NCBI GenBank assembly: GCA_019671135.1 | Contig: JAHRHY010000018.1 | Span: forward strand, 62,001 to 126,000 | Direction of reading: 5' to 3' | DNA from: Linnemannia hyalina | Lineage: Eukaryota > Mortierellomycota > Mortierellomycetes > Mortierellales > Mortierellaceae | DNA: 64,000 nucleotides | Part shown: piece by piece, positions 43,286 through 55,920 of the stretch | Position numbering within the stretch: the stretch's first letter is position 1 | Layout: the number at the start of each line of letters is the position of its first letter | Translations under genes and position numbers: made by a program | Notes under the pieces: model-generated | Told to the model about the DNA's origin: nothing | The model's input: only the letters and a program-made list of their open reading frames with translations | Databases searched by the model: none

Positions 43286-45156
43286 TGTGTGGTGAATGAG
43301 TCGTGTGAGTGGGAAGACGAGTAGGTGATGAATGAAGAAGGGTGGAGAGAGAGAGGGAGAGAGCAATGGGTAATCTTGTGAAGGCGAATGGAAGAGATGG
43401 CATTCAGAATACTCTCAGCCCGCATGGTCCATGAGGCGATGCTCAAGAAGTGCAAGTGACTGTCATATCAATTTTAGTGGCGCTAGAAAGAGTCGAAAAA
43501 CGTGGTGCTGAAGGGTGCTGAAGGGTGCACTGCACAGATGAAAAGGAGAAAAATGGCGGGCTCTCAAAAGTGAAAGAGTTCTCTCAGTGCCGGTATATGC
43601 AATCCAGGTCCCGAGTTCGTTCTTTCTTTTCCATTGTTTGTTTATGTGCTCCAAAGTGAAGGGATCCAAGATTGGTCGGATTCGATCGAGAAGAAGAACA
43701 AGAAGAAAAAAGGCTGGGGGTGGATTTATCCATCGATGAGTCCTGGCGAATGAAAGGGGCTTCTGGGCATGATGAGTGAGGAGTATTCTCATTATTAGGT
43801 GCTCCACACAAGGCCAATCACACTGGCTCACTAGAGTTGAGTCAAAGTGGATGTGACAGTAAAGGAGAAAGGAAAGGAAATGAGCCCCTGTCTTTCCAGA
43901 TACTGTGTATCTGTGTATCTGTGTATCTGTGTGAGTGGGAATGGAGAAGAGAAGGGTGAGGCATTTGTACATACATGGACTGTCCTCTTTTGGTTTTGTT
44001 CTCCCCTGTCTTTCCCTTGTTTTGAATCGGCATGGATGCAGGAGTGGGTAGGCTGCTTCAATCCCTTGAGAAGGAGAAGGAGAACAGAAAAGAGGAGAAG
44101 GAAAGGTAGCGTGAGATTTTGGAACTTTTTTTTTTTTTTTTTTTTAGAAGTTAGGAGGAAAGAAAGGGACCGTTTGTGCCGATGGATGAAGAAAGAGAGA
44201 GAAACAAGGGAGAAACTAATTGAGAAAGGAAGGGATAGCATGGTTTAATAACAATTGGGCGAAAGGGGGGGTTTGAAGAGGGGATGAGTGGTGGGCGCCA
44301 TACTCGTTGCCTTTTATATTTTATTTGTGTGACAGACATATACCCGAACAAGACGTCTAGTAGCTGGGGCCCTGTGCGTGTGTGTGTGAGTGTGTGTGTA
44401 TCGATGTCCCTTGCATTGCATTGCACTGCATGGCATCATTAGAGTAAGTCCAAGAAAGATTAATGAAAAAAAAGAAGATGGAATTGAAAGAGCGAAAGGG
44501 TGAGGGAAGAGAGATGATGATATGAGGACAGGGAGGAAGAAGAAGACAAGAACCCAGCACCAGGACCAATAGTGCCCAGGATGATGATTAGGTAGGTAGC
44601 TAGTCAGAGCCAGTCAGTCAGCGCAACAGTCAGCAGGGTCAGTCAGACCCTAGCCAGTGGGTCCAGTTGGCTAGTTTGGCTAGACTGAGCGACTAATTGA
44701 TTCCCTGCAATGAAAGAAATGAAGCACTTTAACAGCCGCACTCCGACCCACGACAAGTGAGAACCCGGCTCCTTCCTTTTTTTTTTTTTTTTTTTCGCAG
44801 GCAATAAATAGACAGGCGCAAAGCCCTTTGTCCGTTTTTCCTTCTCTTTTTTCTTTTTTCTTTTTTCTTTTATCTTTTTGTTTCGTTCAAGTCTTTTTTC
44901 TTTCTCATTGTCACCCATCCCTTCCTCCTCTTCCTTCCCTTCCCTTCCTTCCCTTCCCTTCCTTCCCTTCCTTCCCTTCCCTTCCTTCCCTTCCTTCCCT
45001 TCCTTCCCCTGCCCCTACCCTTATCTCCCTCACTCCCCCGCACAAGCTAGGTCGTGCTCAGCACAAGGCAGCACAGTCTTCTCTCGTCTTCATAACAACG
45101 ACTACCTCTTGAGCCCACCCACTCTCTCTTTCTTTCAAGCACTTCTTCCTCTCCTG

Positions 45157-45198
<42 letters not shown>

Positions 45199-45853
45199 TC
45201 CCTTCCATCCTTCCTCCCTTGCGTCCTTTTCTTCTATCCCCTTCCCTTCAACTCCCCCTTCACCTCTCCTACTCCTGCTCTCCTTTCTTCTCTGTCTCCC
45301 TTGAAAGAACTCCTTTGTCTGGTAACTACCTTTGTTTATTAGTCTTGCTATCGTCTGTCTCTCTCTCTGCTATTGCATCTTCTTTCCACCTGCCTCGTGC
45401 TAGTACACAGTACCAGTACACCAGTACACAGCACCAGTACCAGTCCCAACAATAAGAACAACTGTCCCCTTTCCCTCTATCTCTCTGCCCCTTGACTTGA
45501 CCCATCGACTTCTTATTTTTATCTATTGCACTCACTCACTGACATCTTCCTCTTTCCTTCCTTCTCGTCTTTCCCATTCATCCATTCCTTTACCTCATCC
45601 TCTCATTCTTCCTTACCTCTTCCCTTCCCTTCCCTTCCCTTCCTTTCCCTCTTCTTCATCTCTTTCTCATCCTCTTCTCCCTTCCTCCTCCCTTCTCATC
45701 TCCATCTTCTTTCCCACAACCCTCACAGCCTTTGACAGGCTAATACGCCCACTCACTTAACAACAAAACCAACCCCACCGTTTTCATCCTTCCTTTTCTT
45801 CTCCTCCCGTTCCCTATCTATCCCCTCCCCTCCCTTTCATAATTCTCTCAGAC
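43286..45853. other. Long divergent intergenic region (WD40 gene / Sel1 gene)
   Basis: About 2.57 kb without a supported gene. Contents: TGTATC repeats (about 43905-43933), poly-T runs (44126-44145 and 44778-44796), repeated AGTCAG/CCAGT units at about 44600-44650, TTCCC repeats (44930-45010), a CT dinucleotide tract (about 45160-45193), a CAGTACA repeat near 45405-45445, and a long CT-rich leader before the Sel1 start. Open frames here are low-complexity shadows of these tracts. Confidence 0.55.
44930..45010. repeat. TTCCC/CCTTC pyrimidine minisatellite
   Basis: Roughly sixteen irregular TTCCC and TTCCTTCCC units in tandem lie in the upstream region of the Sel1-repeat gene. The plus (coding) strand is pure pyrimidine, so it could form a triplex (H-DNA) or act as a nucleosome-poor promoter element. 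Confidence 0.85.
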
Positions 45854-48031
45854 ATGTCGTCGTCAGCTTCGCATATCTTGCACCGTGGACGGAGTGTGTT
45901 TTCCAAACTCAACAAAAAGTACAGAATCCCAGCTAGCGCAACCCTCGCTACGGCTGCCTCCTGTCCTTACTCCTCTGTCCCTTGCTCCCATAACGCCGAT
46001 GCCTTCCTCTCCACCGAATCATGCCCCTCCGGACAGGCTCACTCCCCTTCCAACTCCACCTCAAACAACAACAACTCTCATATCAGCAACCCCCAGGATC
46101 TCTGCAAAGCACAACAGCTCTTTGATCTCGCCCAACAACTCCTCTTTGGCCGTCACGGACATGCCAAGGACGAGCCCGCCGCTGTCGAATACTACCGTCT
46201 TGCCACCCAACTCGGTCACCTCGAGGCCCAGGGCGTCCTTGCCTTCTGCTTCGAGTTCGGTCTCGGTCTCGAGGCCAACTACGTCGAGGCCGAGCGTCTC
46301 TACATCCTCGCCGCTGAGAAGGGTGACGGTCTCTCCCTCTCCCGCCTCGCCTTCCTTCGCAAATACGGTCGCCCCTCTGTCAAGATTGACCGCATCGAAT
46401 CAGAGTACTGGCAACAAAAGATTAACCAGCAGGGACCAGGAGCCCTTGCTTGGTTGATGGAAGCCGCTGCCGTCGACAACCATGACTGCTGTCAATTCGC
46501 TCTTGGTGTCTGCTACCACGACGGAGTTGGTGTCGAAAAGAACGCCACAGAGGCCTTCCACTGGTACCGCAAGTCGGCTGAGCAGGGCAACGCCCGCGGT
46601 CAGGGTATTCTCGGCTATTGCTACGGTGAAGGATTTGGAGTTGAGCGGGATCGCAAGCAGGCCATGTACTGGTACAGGATTGCAGCAGAAAAGGGCGAGT
46701 CCGTTGCCCTCTACAACATCGGATACTGCTACGAGGATGGACTGGGCGTCGAAAAGAACCCCTACGAGGCCGTCAAGTGGTACCGCCTCTCAGCAGAACT
46801 CGGAAACGCCTTTGCCCAAAACTCGCTTGGCTATTGTTACGAGGACGGCATCGGTATCGAACAGAATCTGGAATTCGCTGCCAGTTGGTACACAAAGTCG
46901 GCAGAACAGGGTTACCCATGGGCAGAGTGCAATCTCGGATACTGCAACCAGAACGGCATCGGTCTTCCCAAGGACAACGCCAAGGGTGCCTTTTGGTACC
47001 GCAAGGCCGCTCTCCAGGGCCATGCCCGTGCCCAACACAACCTCGGATTCTGCTACCAGAACGGTATCGGTGTCCCCAAGGATCAGGTCGAGGCTGTCAA
47101 GTGGTACATGAAGTCGGCTGAGCGTGGCAACATCTTTGCCTTCCACTCTCTCGGCTACTGCTACCAGAACGGTATCGGTGTCCAGCAGAACCTCGACGAG
47201 GCCGTCTACTGGTACTACCTCTCTGCCGAAGAGAACCACGCCCCCGCCCAACTCTCGCTTGGATACTGCTTCCGCAACGGTGTCGGTGTCCCCAAGGAGC
47301 CCAAGGAGGCCGTCAAGTGGTTCTACCGATCCGCCATCCAGGGCAACGCCCTCGCCCAGAACTCACTCGGGTTCTGTTACGAGGAGGGTCTTGGAGTGGA
47401 GAAGAACCGGGAAAAGGCCGTGTTTTGGTATGAAAAGTCGGCAGCCCAGAACAACCCTTGGGCTCAGTGTAACCTCGGTTTCTGTTATGCCAACGAGATT
47501 GGTGTGGCTCAGAACTATGAGCTCGCCGTCAAGTACTACTCTCTCGCCGCTGCGCAGAACCACGCCCGTGCTCAGGACAAGTTGGGTGTTTGTCTGCAAC
47601 TCGGACAAGGTATCGCTCAGGACGTCAAGAAGGCCGTTCGCTATTTCCGCCTCGCGGCTGAGCAAGGCCACCTCGCCGGACAATATCATCTTGCAAATGC
47701 ATTGGTAAGCATCATGCCTTTTTATCTATTTCAAGGAGGGAAATGGTGATGACGATGACCATGCATGCATTGGCTATTTAAAATAATTGTCTCCTAACGG
47801 CGCATTCATGTTGTTAATTTTTCAATCTTCTTTTAGGAAAAGGGACTTGGATGCGAAGTACAACTGGAAGAGGCGTCGATGTGGTTTGAGCGCGCTGCTG
47901 CGAACGGATGCCGGACATCGCACGAGAGACTTCAGCGTCTCCTTGCACGGTCCTGCCTCGAGAATGGCCTGGAGACAAGTGAAACTGGACTCTTCCTTGG
48001 CGCCATTGGCCATTGCGCGCCCGCCGCTTAA
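45854..48031 (+). CDS. Sel1-repeat (SLR) protein
   Basis: Two exons, 45854-47704 and 47837-48031, giving 681 aa. After a disordered Ser/Cys/Pro-rich N-terminus (about 85 aa), about fourteen Sel1-like repeats of 36 residues run in register from about residue 95 to 640, each of the form A..W Y..SAE.G.A.AQ..LGYCY.DGIGVE.N. Such TPR-related solenoids act as protein scaffolds. Relatives include Skt5/Chs4 (chitin synthase III activation), Hrd3/Sel1L (ER degradation) and signalling adaptors. There is no signal peptide, membrane segment or prenyl CaaX end (it finishes GHCAPAA), so none of these roles can be assigned. One repeat (near SRLAFLRKYG ... QQKINQQGPG) is expanded. Codon use is strongly C-ending (GGT/GTC/AAG), suggesting high expression. 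Confidence 0.85.
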
Positions 48032-48407
48032 ACATCTTCCACCTCATTTTTTTTATGTCCTCGCCGCATTCACAAAAAGTTATAACAAAAAACACAAAAA
48101 ACAAAAAAAAAGAAGACAACGGTTGGTTGTCTTTCTATCAGCGGTCGTTCCGCGCATGTACCTATAGTCCTTTTCTCCCCTTTTGCCTTTGCTTTTTCCT
48201 TTGCATATGATACCATAGACTTGTTGTTTTTCTCCTTAACGTAATATATTCCTGCTTTCCCTCTCGCCAAAATGATTAGCCGACAAATGAACGTCCGTTG
48301 TGAGGAAAGTTGTCAACATGAACATGGTAGGAAATATTCAAGCGTGAGGGATTGCGGCGCTCAAATTAAAACACTGAAAGGTTGTTCAAGACATGCGTAG
48401 AAGGGTT

Positions 48408-49326
48408 TCAGTCCTTATCATGGCTTGGTTTGTGCTCTGATGTTCGTTCCTGGTCCTGGAGCTGTGCACGGAGAATGTGAGCCGACTGGGTCGCGATCAA
48501 TGTGGAAGCAACATTTCCTGCTGAACTTGCTGCGACCACCATTCGATTCGAGAAACGAGTCGCATTTCAGGGCGTATAGAATTCATGCGCCCGACCATTG
48601 TGTACCCCAAACTTGTCACCAAACGGGTTCAAAATAACGGCGATTGTATCAAAGCAATTGACCAACTTCGGTGCTTGGTCGATAGTCCGGTTTTGGTGTT
48701 GAAGGGTCCAAGGCCGATCGCTATCGCCCGGCTTGGGATCCCCTTCCAGAATCTTGCGCCCTACCGATCCATAGACGAGCCTCCTGGGCTTAGCTGTTCT
48801 CCCAGCTCTTCCTGATGTACCAAGGAGATGAGTAGAAGAGGTTCAAGATTGCCTCGCGGTTCTCGATCACATAGTTGAGGTACTCAGCGACGGACTCAAG
48901 GGTGAGAGGCTGTAATTGGGATATGACCGTGTCGAGACCCTTGGCACCGAGTCGCTCTTGGTAAAGCCGACGAGATATTGCAACCGTTTCCCGCTGATTA
49001 TTGTTGTCATCGCTCGCATTATCCATCTGCGAAGCCTATCCTAGTAGCGGTCATAGAACTCCGTTCTCCAAGATCAGGGTCCGGACAATCCCTCCTGTCA
49101 GCGAAGGTGACTTCCAAGGTCCGTAACATCCTGAAACTTCGCTTGAAGTGACCTCCTTGAGGTTAAGGATCGCCTTCGTCGGATTCCCGAGTTGGCGCAG
49201 GAGTAGTCTTGGAGTCGCCCTTCTTGCTTCTCTGCCCAGTAAAGGCTCGTCGACGTCTGCTGGGGTCAGCACGCAAGTGTTGTTTGCAACTTTTGCCACT
49301 TCCTCCCTAGGACTCCTACGAAACAC
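48408..49326 (-). pseudogene. Probable decayed gene of unknown family
   Basis: Three protein-like blocks occur in order on the minus strand but not in one frame. 49326-49051 includes LLLRQLGNPTKAILNLKEV. 49026-48790 includes LDTVISQLQPLTLESVAEYL and LFYSSPWYIRKSW. A third block from about 48810 to 48408 starts near RLVYGSVGRKILEGDPKPGD and includes LVNCFDTIAVILNPFGDKFG; it is broken once by TGA at 48569-48567 and then stays open to 48408. The second and third blocks overlap in different frames, pointing to a frameshift. No good splice pair bridges the breaks. The composition is protein-like but I do not recognise the family. It could instead be a small real gene (78 aa, 49026-48790). Confidence 0.45.
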
Positions 49327-49562
49327 AGTTGGACAATGGAAGCGTACAGTACATGTCCGGCAAATTACTTATCCTTTGTTTGTGGTTTTTATCATTCGGC
49401 TTGGAGGGCGGTCAAGGAATAACAATAAGCAGCATGACTTTGGTTGTTTTTATGAGCGTAGTCTGCATGACGAGTTCGCACACATACAGTCAACCATTCT
49501 ACCCGACGCTGTTTTGTTTCGTCGGCTTGGAGCTGGACCCTTCTCTTTATTGTGTTGACAGT

Positions 49563-49612
49563 AATGTTTGTTTGTTTGTTTGTTTGTTTGTTTGTTTGTT
49601 TGTTTGTTTGTC
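49563..49612. repeat. (TTTG)n microsatellite
   Basis: About eleven tandem TTTG units, bordered by TGTCTG. It lies in the gap between the decayed locus and the FAT1 gene. Confidence 0.9.
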
Positions 49613-50024
49613 TGTCTTTACTTGCATGTTTGACCGGCCCATGCTCCCCCTCTCCTCCTGTGGAACAATGGTGGGGTATAACTAGACCCGATATTTCTTT
49701 TGTGTTCCGATCCCAATAACACGAAGGAAAAGCAATGGCCCTTTCTTTGAGCACACATATCAACCGATGGGGTCAAGGGGATGAACTGCGTAGTCCACTT
49801 GAACACATCGCCTTTTTGCACCCGACCCGCGAGTGATCATTTGGCAGGCAGTAGGGCTGAACATCTGTCTTTCTTTCTTTCTTCTCTTTTCTTCTCCTTC
49901 TTCTCCACACCCTACCATTCTTTTCTCCTTCCACACGCTTGTCTCCCTCCTCTCTCCCTTCAGGAACTCATTCGTTCATTCAGTTAACTCTTCATTCATC
50001 GTCCACCTTCTTCTACCATCCATC

Positions 50025-53000
50025 ATGGGCAAGTTTTTTAAAAAAAAAGCGCGTCGAGATTACTCCTGTCTTTCCCACCATTACAACTCCGCCTAACCGA
50101 TGCCATTTATCCAAACCGCTCCTTTCCTTGCCTTCCTGTCTTCCTGTCTTCCACCTCTTCAATGCTTAATAGCCCCCATTGCTGCAGGAATTGCTGCCAC
50201 GCTCGCTGCAGGATTCTACATCAACGGCAAATACCAGCTCAGCAAGGACTTTGAGATTGTCAAAGGAGCAGCTAAAGCCCGTAGGAGGTAATATTATCAC
50301 TCCCCCGTCTTCTCTCTCATTTGTTATTATATGTTCAAACCACATTTTTCATCACATGAGGCCAAAATGAACAAAAGAAAAGGAACAGGGGTAGAAATAG
50401 TAGTGAGGAGGGTAAGAAAGTTGAAGGAAAAGACTGTGGGAGAACTGTGTGTATGATTTTTTATGTCTTGTGGAGAAAGAACCTAGAGTCGATTTGAATG
50501 ATTTGAGTGAGCAACACTCTTCCTCCTTCCTCTTCCTGTGCTGGGTGAAGAAACAGAAACGATAACAACACAGAGCAGACTGACCCATCCATGGCTCTCA
50601 ACATTTCTTTGTGTAAACAGATTCGAACAGAGTGTTCGCGATCAGGACTGCAGTCTCTACAACCGCTTCGAGGACCAGGCACACAGTCGCCCCAATGCTG
50701 TCGCCCTGAGCTTCGAAGGCACTTCCTACACCTGGCGCGACCTCGAGATGGGTATGTTTTCATCGACGTTTATCATCCTTTATGAAGCAAGATATAACCT
50801 ATGTGTGGTCGAGCAGGATTGAACCTTACTTTCCCACCCTCCCCGGTTCGGATCACATTTTATTTGTTTTTGTTGGTGTCTCTTTGAGTGCACCCTCCAC
50901 CTCATACACTTACTTACTCGCTCTTGTACATATACTTTTATGGTCCTCCTTGAACTGCCTACTCCTTGCACTTGGTAGCATCGAACCGAATGGTAAGCGA
51001 CATTGTTTTCGCAACGGATGCTACAGAGTCATGATATTTTTTTCCCTCATTCTACACCACCATGCGCTATCAAAGCAAACTAACAAAATCGTTGCATGCA
51101 TGCATGATTTTCACATTTGTGTTCGATTAGGCCCATTGGTTTGTAGCCAAGGGAGTCAAGGCCGGAGACCGTGTCGCCATGATGCTTCACAACTCGCCCC
51201 TTTTCATGATAACCTGGCTCTCGCTCCTCAAGCTAGCCGTCGTCCCCGCCTTCATCAACAACCAGATCACAGGACCCGTCCTCTTGCATTCGCTCAAGGT
51301 TGCCGATGCCAAGTTGCTCGTCTTTGACTATGAATTGGCCCCTGCCATCCAAGAGTCCCTTCACGCCATCAAGGATCTGGGATACGATCTCTACACTGTT
51401 ACGCCCAAGCAGCAAGTCCTGGGACAGCTTTATAACCAATTGTCTGAGGATGCTCGGCAGGCGATTGAGACGCCTTCGTTCTTTGGTTATGTTGAGTGGC
51501 AGCACTTGAGCACCGAAGGATTCCCTAGGAGCATTCGTAAGCATATCGACATGAAGGATCCTGCGGCGCTTATCTATACCAGTGGAACCACGGGATTCCC
51601 CAAAGCCGCCGTTATGGATCATGGACGATGCACCAGTAAGTATCGGCGTTGAAGTTTGTGAGGAGATCATGTCAGACCAATTGCATGGGAATGAATGCTT
51701 ACCAAGGGACATTTCTTTTTACTCTCTAGTGGCGACGACATCTTGGGGACATTTGTGCCAAATCAAGCCCGAGGACAAAGTCTACATCGCCCTCCCACTC
51801 TACCACTCTGCCGGATGTATGTTCAATCGGGCGAGGCATGGTTCATTTTTCAGTCGTTTTTGGTGTAAAAAAGAGATCTAACGTTGTATTTTTTTTATTC
51901 TTTTCAATTAGCCATCATCGGAGTGGGTCAGAGTTTCATGACGGGAAGCACGATTGTGTTGGCGCGCAAGTTCTCAGTCACCAACTTTTGGAAAGACTGC
52001 ATCGCCTACGACGTCAGTCACTTCCAGGTATATGCTGCACTGCTTTCACTTGCTTTTCATTCAGACTTCAAAACACATCCCAAAAAAAGACGGTATTAAC
52101 ATATGTGCGTGTCCGCGCTGTCTTGTTGACTAGTACATTGGAGAATTGTGCAGATACTTGTTAAACGCGCCTGAGAGCCCTCTGGACAAGAAGCACAAGG
52201 TCAAGCTGGCGTTTGGAAACGGCATGCGTCCTGACGTTTGGAGCAAGTTCCAGGAGCGTTTCAACATCCCAACCGTCTTTGAGTATTACACCATGAGTGA
52301 AGGTAATGAGCACAATCGTATGGTTTATTTTGTGTGTGCGAAATGAAGAAAGTGAAGCGATTTTGAAATGATATGCTAATTATCGTAAACAAATAATGTG
52401 CTGTTGTGAATAGGTACTGGAGCTTTGTTGAACATCGCCAGGAATAAGAGAGATCAAGGAGCTGTCGGCTTCCGTGGACCTATCATCAGGTATAAAACAG
52501 CATAACCCTTTTTTTATTGTTGTTGGATGAGGTCAAATCCTTAGAAAATAGTGACTCAACTACTTTCGTGTCTCCAATGGACGAATAGGGCGCTGCAACC
52601 GGGATTCAGGCTGGTGAAGGTGGATTTCGACACTGAGGAGTTGATCCGCGACAAAAAGACAGGGTTCTGCATCGAGTGTGAACCGAACGAGATTGGTGAG
52701 CTGCTGACGATGGCCGACAACAAGACACACCACACTCGCTATGTCGGATACTTCAACCAGCCCAAGATGTCGCAAGCCAAGCTGGTGCAGAATGTGCTCG
52801 CCAAGGAAGATGTTTACATGCGAACAGGCGATCTGTTGTACAAGACCGCGGACCAGTACTGGTATTTTGCTGACCGTGCCGGTGACACTTATCGGTGGAA
52901 GGGCGAGAATGTGTCGACTGCAGAGATTGCGGATTCGATGGGCCGTGTTGAGGGTGTGGCTTCGTGTACTGTCTATGGAGTCTCGGTCCCTGGACAGGAT

Positions 53001-53354
53001 GGTCGTGCGGGTATGGCGGCTTTGGTTTTGAAGGACTCGATCATCCAGCCTCCTACAGGAACTGGAGCAATTGCTTTGGTGGATGAGGCGGCATTGGTGG
53101 ATTTTGTTTCGAGATTGAGTGGATATGTGGGCAAGAGTCTGCCTTCGTATGCGGTCCCCCGATTCATTCGTATCTGTGAACAGGAATTGGAGACGACGGG
53201 AACGTTCAAGAACAAGAAGGTTGAGTTGAAGAAAGAAGGGTTTGATTTGCAGAAGATCAAGGAGCGGATGTACTGGTGGACGCCCCAGGGAAGGTACTTG
53301 CCCTTTGGCGAGGCTGAGAACCAGGAGATCCTTGCAGGTCGTGCACGCCTCTAG
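50025..53354 (+). CDS. FAT1/FATP-type very-long-chain acyl-CoA synthetase and fatty acid transporter
   Basis: Ten exons: 50025-50028, 50173-50287, 50621-50751, 50979-50992, 51131-51635, 51730-51816, 51912-52027, 52134-52302, 52414-52489 and 52589-53354, giving 660 aa. The protein starts MAPIAAGIAATLAAGFYING, a membrane-like N-terminal helix as in FATPs. The AMP-binding motif is ALIYTSGTTGFPKAAVM, the acyl-adenylate segment is TVFEYYTMSEGTGAL, and the FATP/VLACS signature is WYFADRAGDTYRWKGENVST. It activates long and very long fatty acids to CoA esters at ER, lipid-droplet or plasma membranes, coupling to uptake. Exon 1 holds only ATGG before a GC-AG intron (GCAAGT donor). Exon 4 is a 14-nt microexon that supplies the residues SNRM. 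Alternative: translation from 50100 (MPFIQTAP...) without the first intron. Confidence 0.88.
50029..50172 (+). other. GC-AG first intron of the FAT1-type gene
   Basis: The donor is ATGG|GCAAGT and the acceptor CTTAATAG, removing 144 nt and joining ATGG to CCCCCATT, which gives MAPIAAG in frame with the conserved exon 2. The only competitor is a start inside this interval at 50100, preceded by a stop in the same frame. Confidence 0.6.
50979..50992 (+). other. 14-nt microexon in the FAT1-type gene
   Basis: It is flanked by TTGGTAG and GTAAGC. It supplies CA TCG AAC CGA ATG, restoring the family sequence ASNRMAHWF between exon 3 (…RDLEM) and exon 5 (AHWFVAKG). Skipping it shifts the frame. Confidence 0.85.
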
Positions 53355-53828
53355 TTTAATGTAGTTGCTAGAGTCTATGTCTCTACGCTAGTAAATATTT
53401 ACTATCGCTGTCATGACGACGATGATGCGCTTGTCTTTCTTTAGTCGCGTCACTCGCGTGTGATGATGACCAGCAAGGGGTAGGGCAAAGCAGAGCCGAG
53501 GCTTCCTTTTGGCTCTTGCAAGAATCTTAGAATCAATAGCAAAGTGCGCTCAAGCCATCCTTGTCCTTGGAGTACGTGAAACGGCCTTGTGGACGTAAAT
53601 CGTTTCTTTTCTTTGTACCTTTGAGCACAAGACTCCAAAGCTTTTCTTTCTTTTCTTTTCTTCTCTTCCTCCCTTTAAACACACACAAACAAACAGCCAC
53701 ATTCACCTTCACTCCCACGCCTGTCTTTCTCTCTCGTCCTCTTCTGCCTCTCTTATATACCAACACAACAGACCACACGCATACACCAACAACAACAAAG
53801 ACAGAGAGAAAACACTAATCGACAATTC
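53355..53828. other. Intergenic, ABHD12-like promoter
   Basis: About 470 bp between two plus-strand genes. The last 200 bp is CT-rich (TTTTCTTTTCTTTTCTTCTC) and then CA-rich (ACACACAAAC...). No gene is supported. Confidence 0.5.
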
Positions 53829-55920
53829 ATGATCCTCAACCTACTGACAACCGCATTGGTGCTGGCCATCCTCGGGGTGGTCCTGCTCCTCATCGCCTAC
53901 CTGGTAATTATCTACCAACAACACCCTTGGAAGCAGTGAACATATATACACGCCGCATCTCTGCCATGCACCTGCAAAAAAGTGAACCCACTCCTCATCG
54001 CTAACAAACTACGCCTCCCTGCGTTGCATCGACTTCATGATTTTTAGACTTCACTTGCTATCCTTCTCTTTGTCCCATGGACACAAGCATATCTTGTCTT
54101 TGCCCACTGGCTACGACTCCAGAACCCGGCAAGACTCCTCACCCCCGAAGCATACACCCTCGCCCGTACGTCCTCCATTCTCACGATATACCAATGCTGT
54201 TTCCTTCACGAACTAATCTCACATACACTCGCTTGCAACCTACAAAATAGCGTTCACAACGCGCAATATTAAGATATCGACTCCAGATGGACTTCGGTTG
54301 GGCGCATGGCACATTCTTCCAAAGGACACACACAGGACGATACTCGAACAAATCCGCGCCAACGAACCCCTCTCGCCCCAACCCCAGACCAACGAGGAGG
54401 CATATACCACCTCTGACAAAGTCAATGCTGCTACAGACGCCATTTTTGAAGATGCTCTCGCTGCTGCAGACAGAGTCGTCCTCTACTTTCACGGTCAAGT
54501 CGGTACGTCAATAACACCGTTTATACAATGTTACTATGTGGATCCTTGTCATCTTGACTGTTCTTCCCTAAGCTGCAAAAACTAAATCCACATTGAACAT
54601 ATCCACATCGTCCTAGGTGATCGCGGTACTTCGACAAGAATTGTAACATACAAGGGGATTCAGGAGTCAATGCCGACGGCACACATCATCACAATTGATT
54701 GCAGAGGATATGGAGACTCGGACGGATTCCCTTCAGAGACTGGCTTCAAAATGGACGCTATTGCAGCCTGGGGTTGGCTGACTCGTCGCATTGCTTGCGA
54801 AAAGGTTGTTATCTATGGACACTCACTCGGCTCAGGAATCGCCACCAACCTCTGTCTGCATCTGGAGGAGCAGCAGTTCTCGCCTCTGGCCCTGGTCCTC
54901 GATGCCGCATTCACATCTATGCCCGACATGATGACCGCCTACCGGAAAATACCCATCGTCCAACCTTTTGCACGCTTCCCGTTTTTGCTTAATCACTTCA
55001 AGATGAGACTCATGGACCGATTTGAGACTGTGCGGGCTGTTGAAACGATACAATCGCCCCTCTTGCTGATCCACGGAGACGAAGACGCCGATGTACTCAT
55101 CTCCAACTCTCATACCCTTTTCCACACTGCCTTGACAGCACGTCGACTTCAGACCAACAACAAGGAGATGACGGTGACCGAAGCAGGAGAGGCGGCATCA
55201 GCGGAGGAAGAGATGGCAAGGGCAGGTTTGGAGCTGACCTTTCAGCAAAGTCACACGACTGGCCGGGACGCTGGTTTGCTCGAGCAGAAACTTTTACAGC
55301 GATCTGCGCTCAAACAACACAATGGTGAGCTTTACGACAGCGTTTTTAAGGAATCGACACTACCTCAAGGGTCTCGCCCATCATCCTTTGGCGACGACTC
55401 TGGACTGGGAAGCGAGGTGACTAGCGGTCACAATAGTCACTTTGCAACATCACCGACACCGACGCTGCATGGGCCTAGGGAGGACTTGGCGTCGCTAAAG
55501 GAAGGATTCGAACAGACCGGTGGATATGGATACGGACCGTGCCATACGGTTCAGCTGGATTTCCCACGGGAGGGGTCGCTGGAGTATAATCAGGAGTACC
55601 AGATTGGATTCGTGACGGTCCAGTACGCCGTTCATAGCAACTGCATGGATTTTGCGATTGCTAAGGAGGTTTTGGGCACATTCCTGACGACAGTTGAGAA
55701 TTGGCGGGAGGCACGGAGACCATCGTTCAAGATGGACAGCAGGGACAAGGCCGAGGATGATGTTGTTGATGAAGGAACAAGAACGAGGAAGAGGACGACG
55801 ATGAGTCTGAATGAGAGGAAGAAGAGGAAGGAGAGGCTAGTTGAGCAGCAGGACTTGGCAAAGATGTTGTGCCGAGATCGATATGTCCAACAGTCCGAAG
55901 TGCCCGAGGTTGTCGAGTGA
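53829..55920 (+). CDS. ABHD12-like membrane serine hydrolase (Bem46-related)
   Basis: Four exons: 53829-53903, 54048-54165, 54251-54502 and 54617-55920, giving 582 aa. An N-terminal membrane region (LVLAILGVVLLLIAYL then LAILLFVPWTQAYLVF) is followed by an alpha/beta-hydrolase fold. The fold shows GAWHILP, VVLYFHGQVGDRGT (oxyanion region), IDCRGYGDSDG, the nucleophile elbow IYGHSLGSG (Ser in GHSLG), the acid in LLLIHGDEDADV, and a likely catalytic His in YAVHSNCMDF. The order matches ABHD12, the lysophosphatidylserine lipase of the ER, and more distantly fungal Bem46. About 130 low-complexity residues (around TARRLQTNNKE to PTPTLHGPRED) are inserted between the Asp and His. A basic C-terminus (RTRKRTTMSLNERKKRKERL) may contact membranes. 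The substrate is inferred only from the family. Confidence 0.85.

Noticed and set aside
45885..47708. Long Thr/Ser/Arg-rich frames overlapping the Sel1 gene on both strands
   Set aside because: They are shadows of a highly biased repetitive coding sequence; only the annotated frame shows Sel1 repeats.
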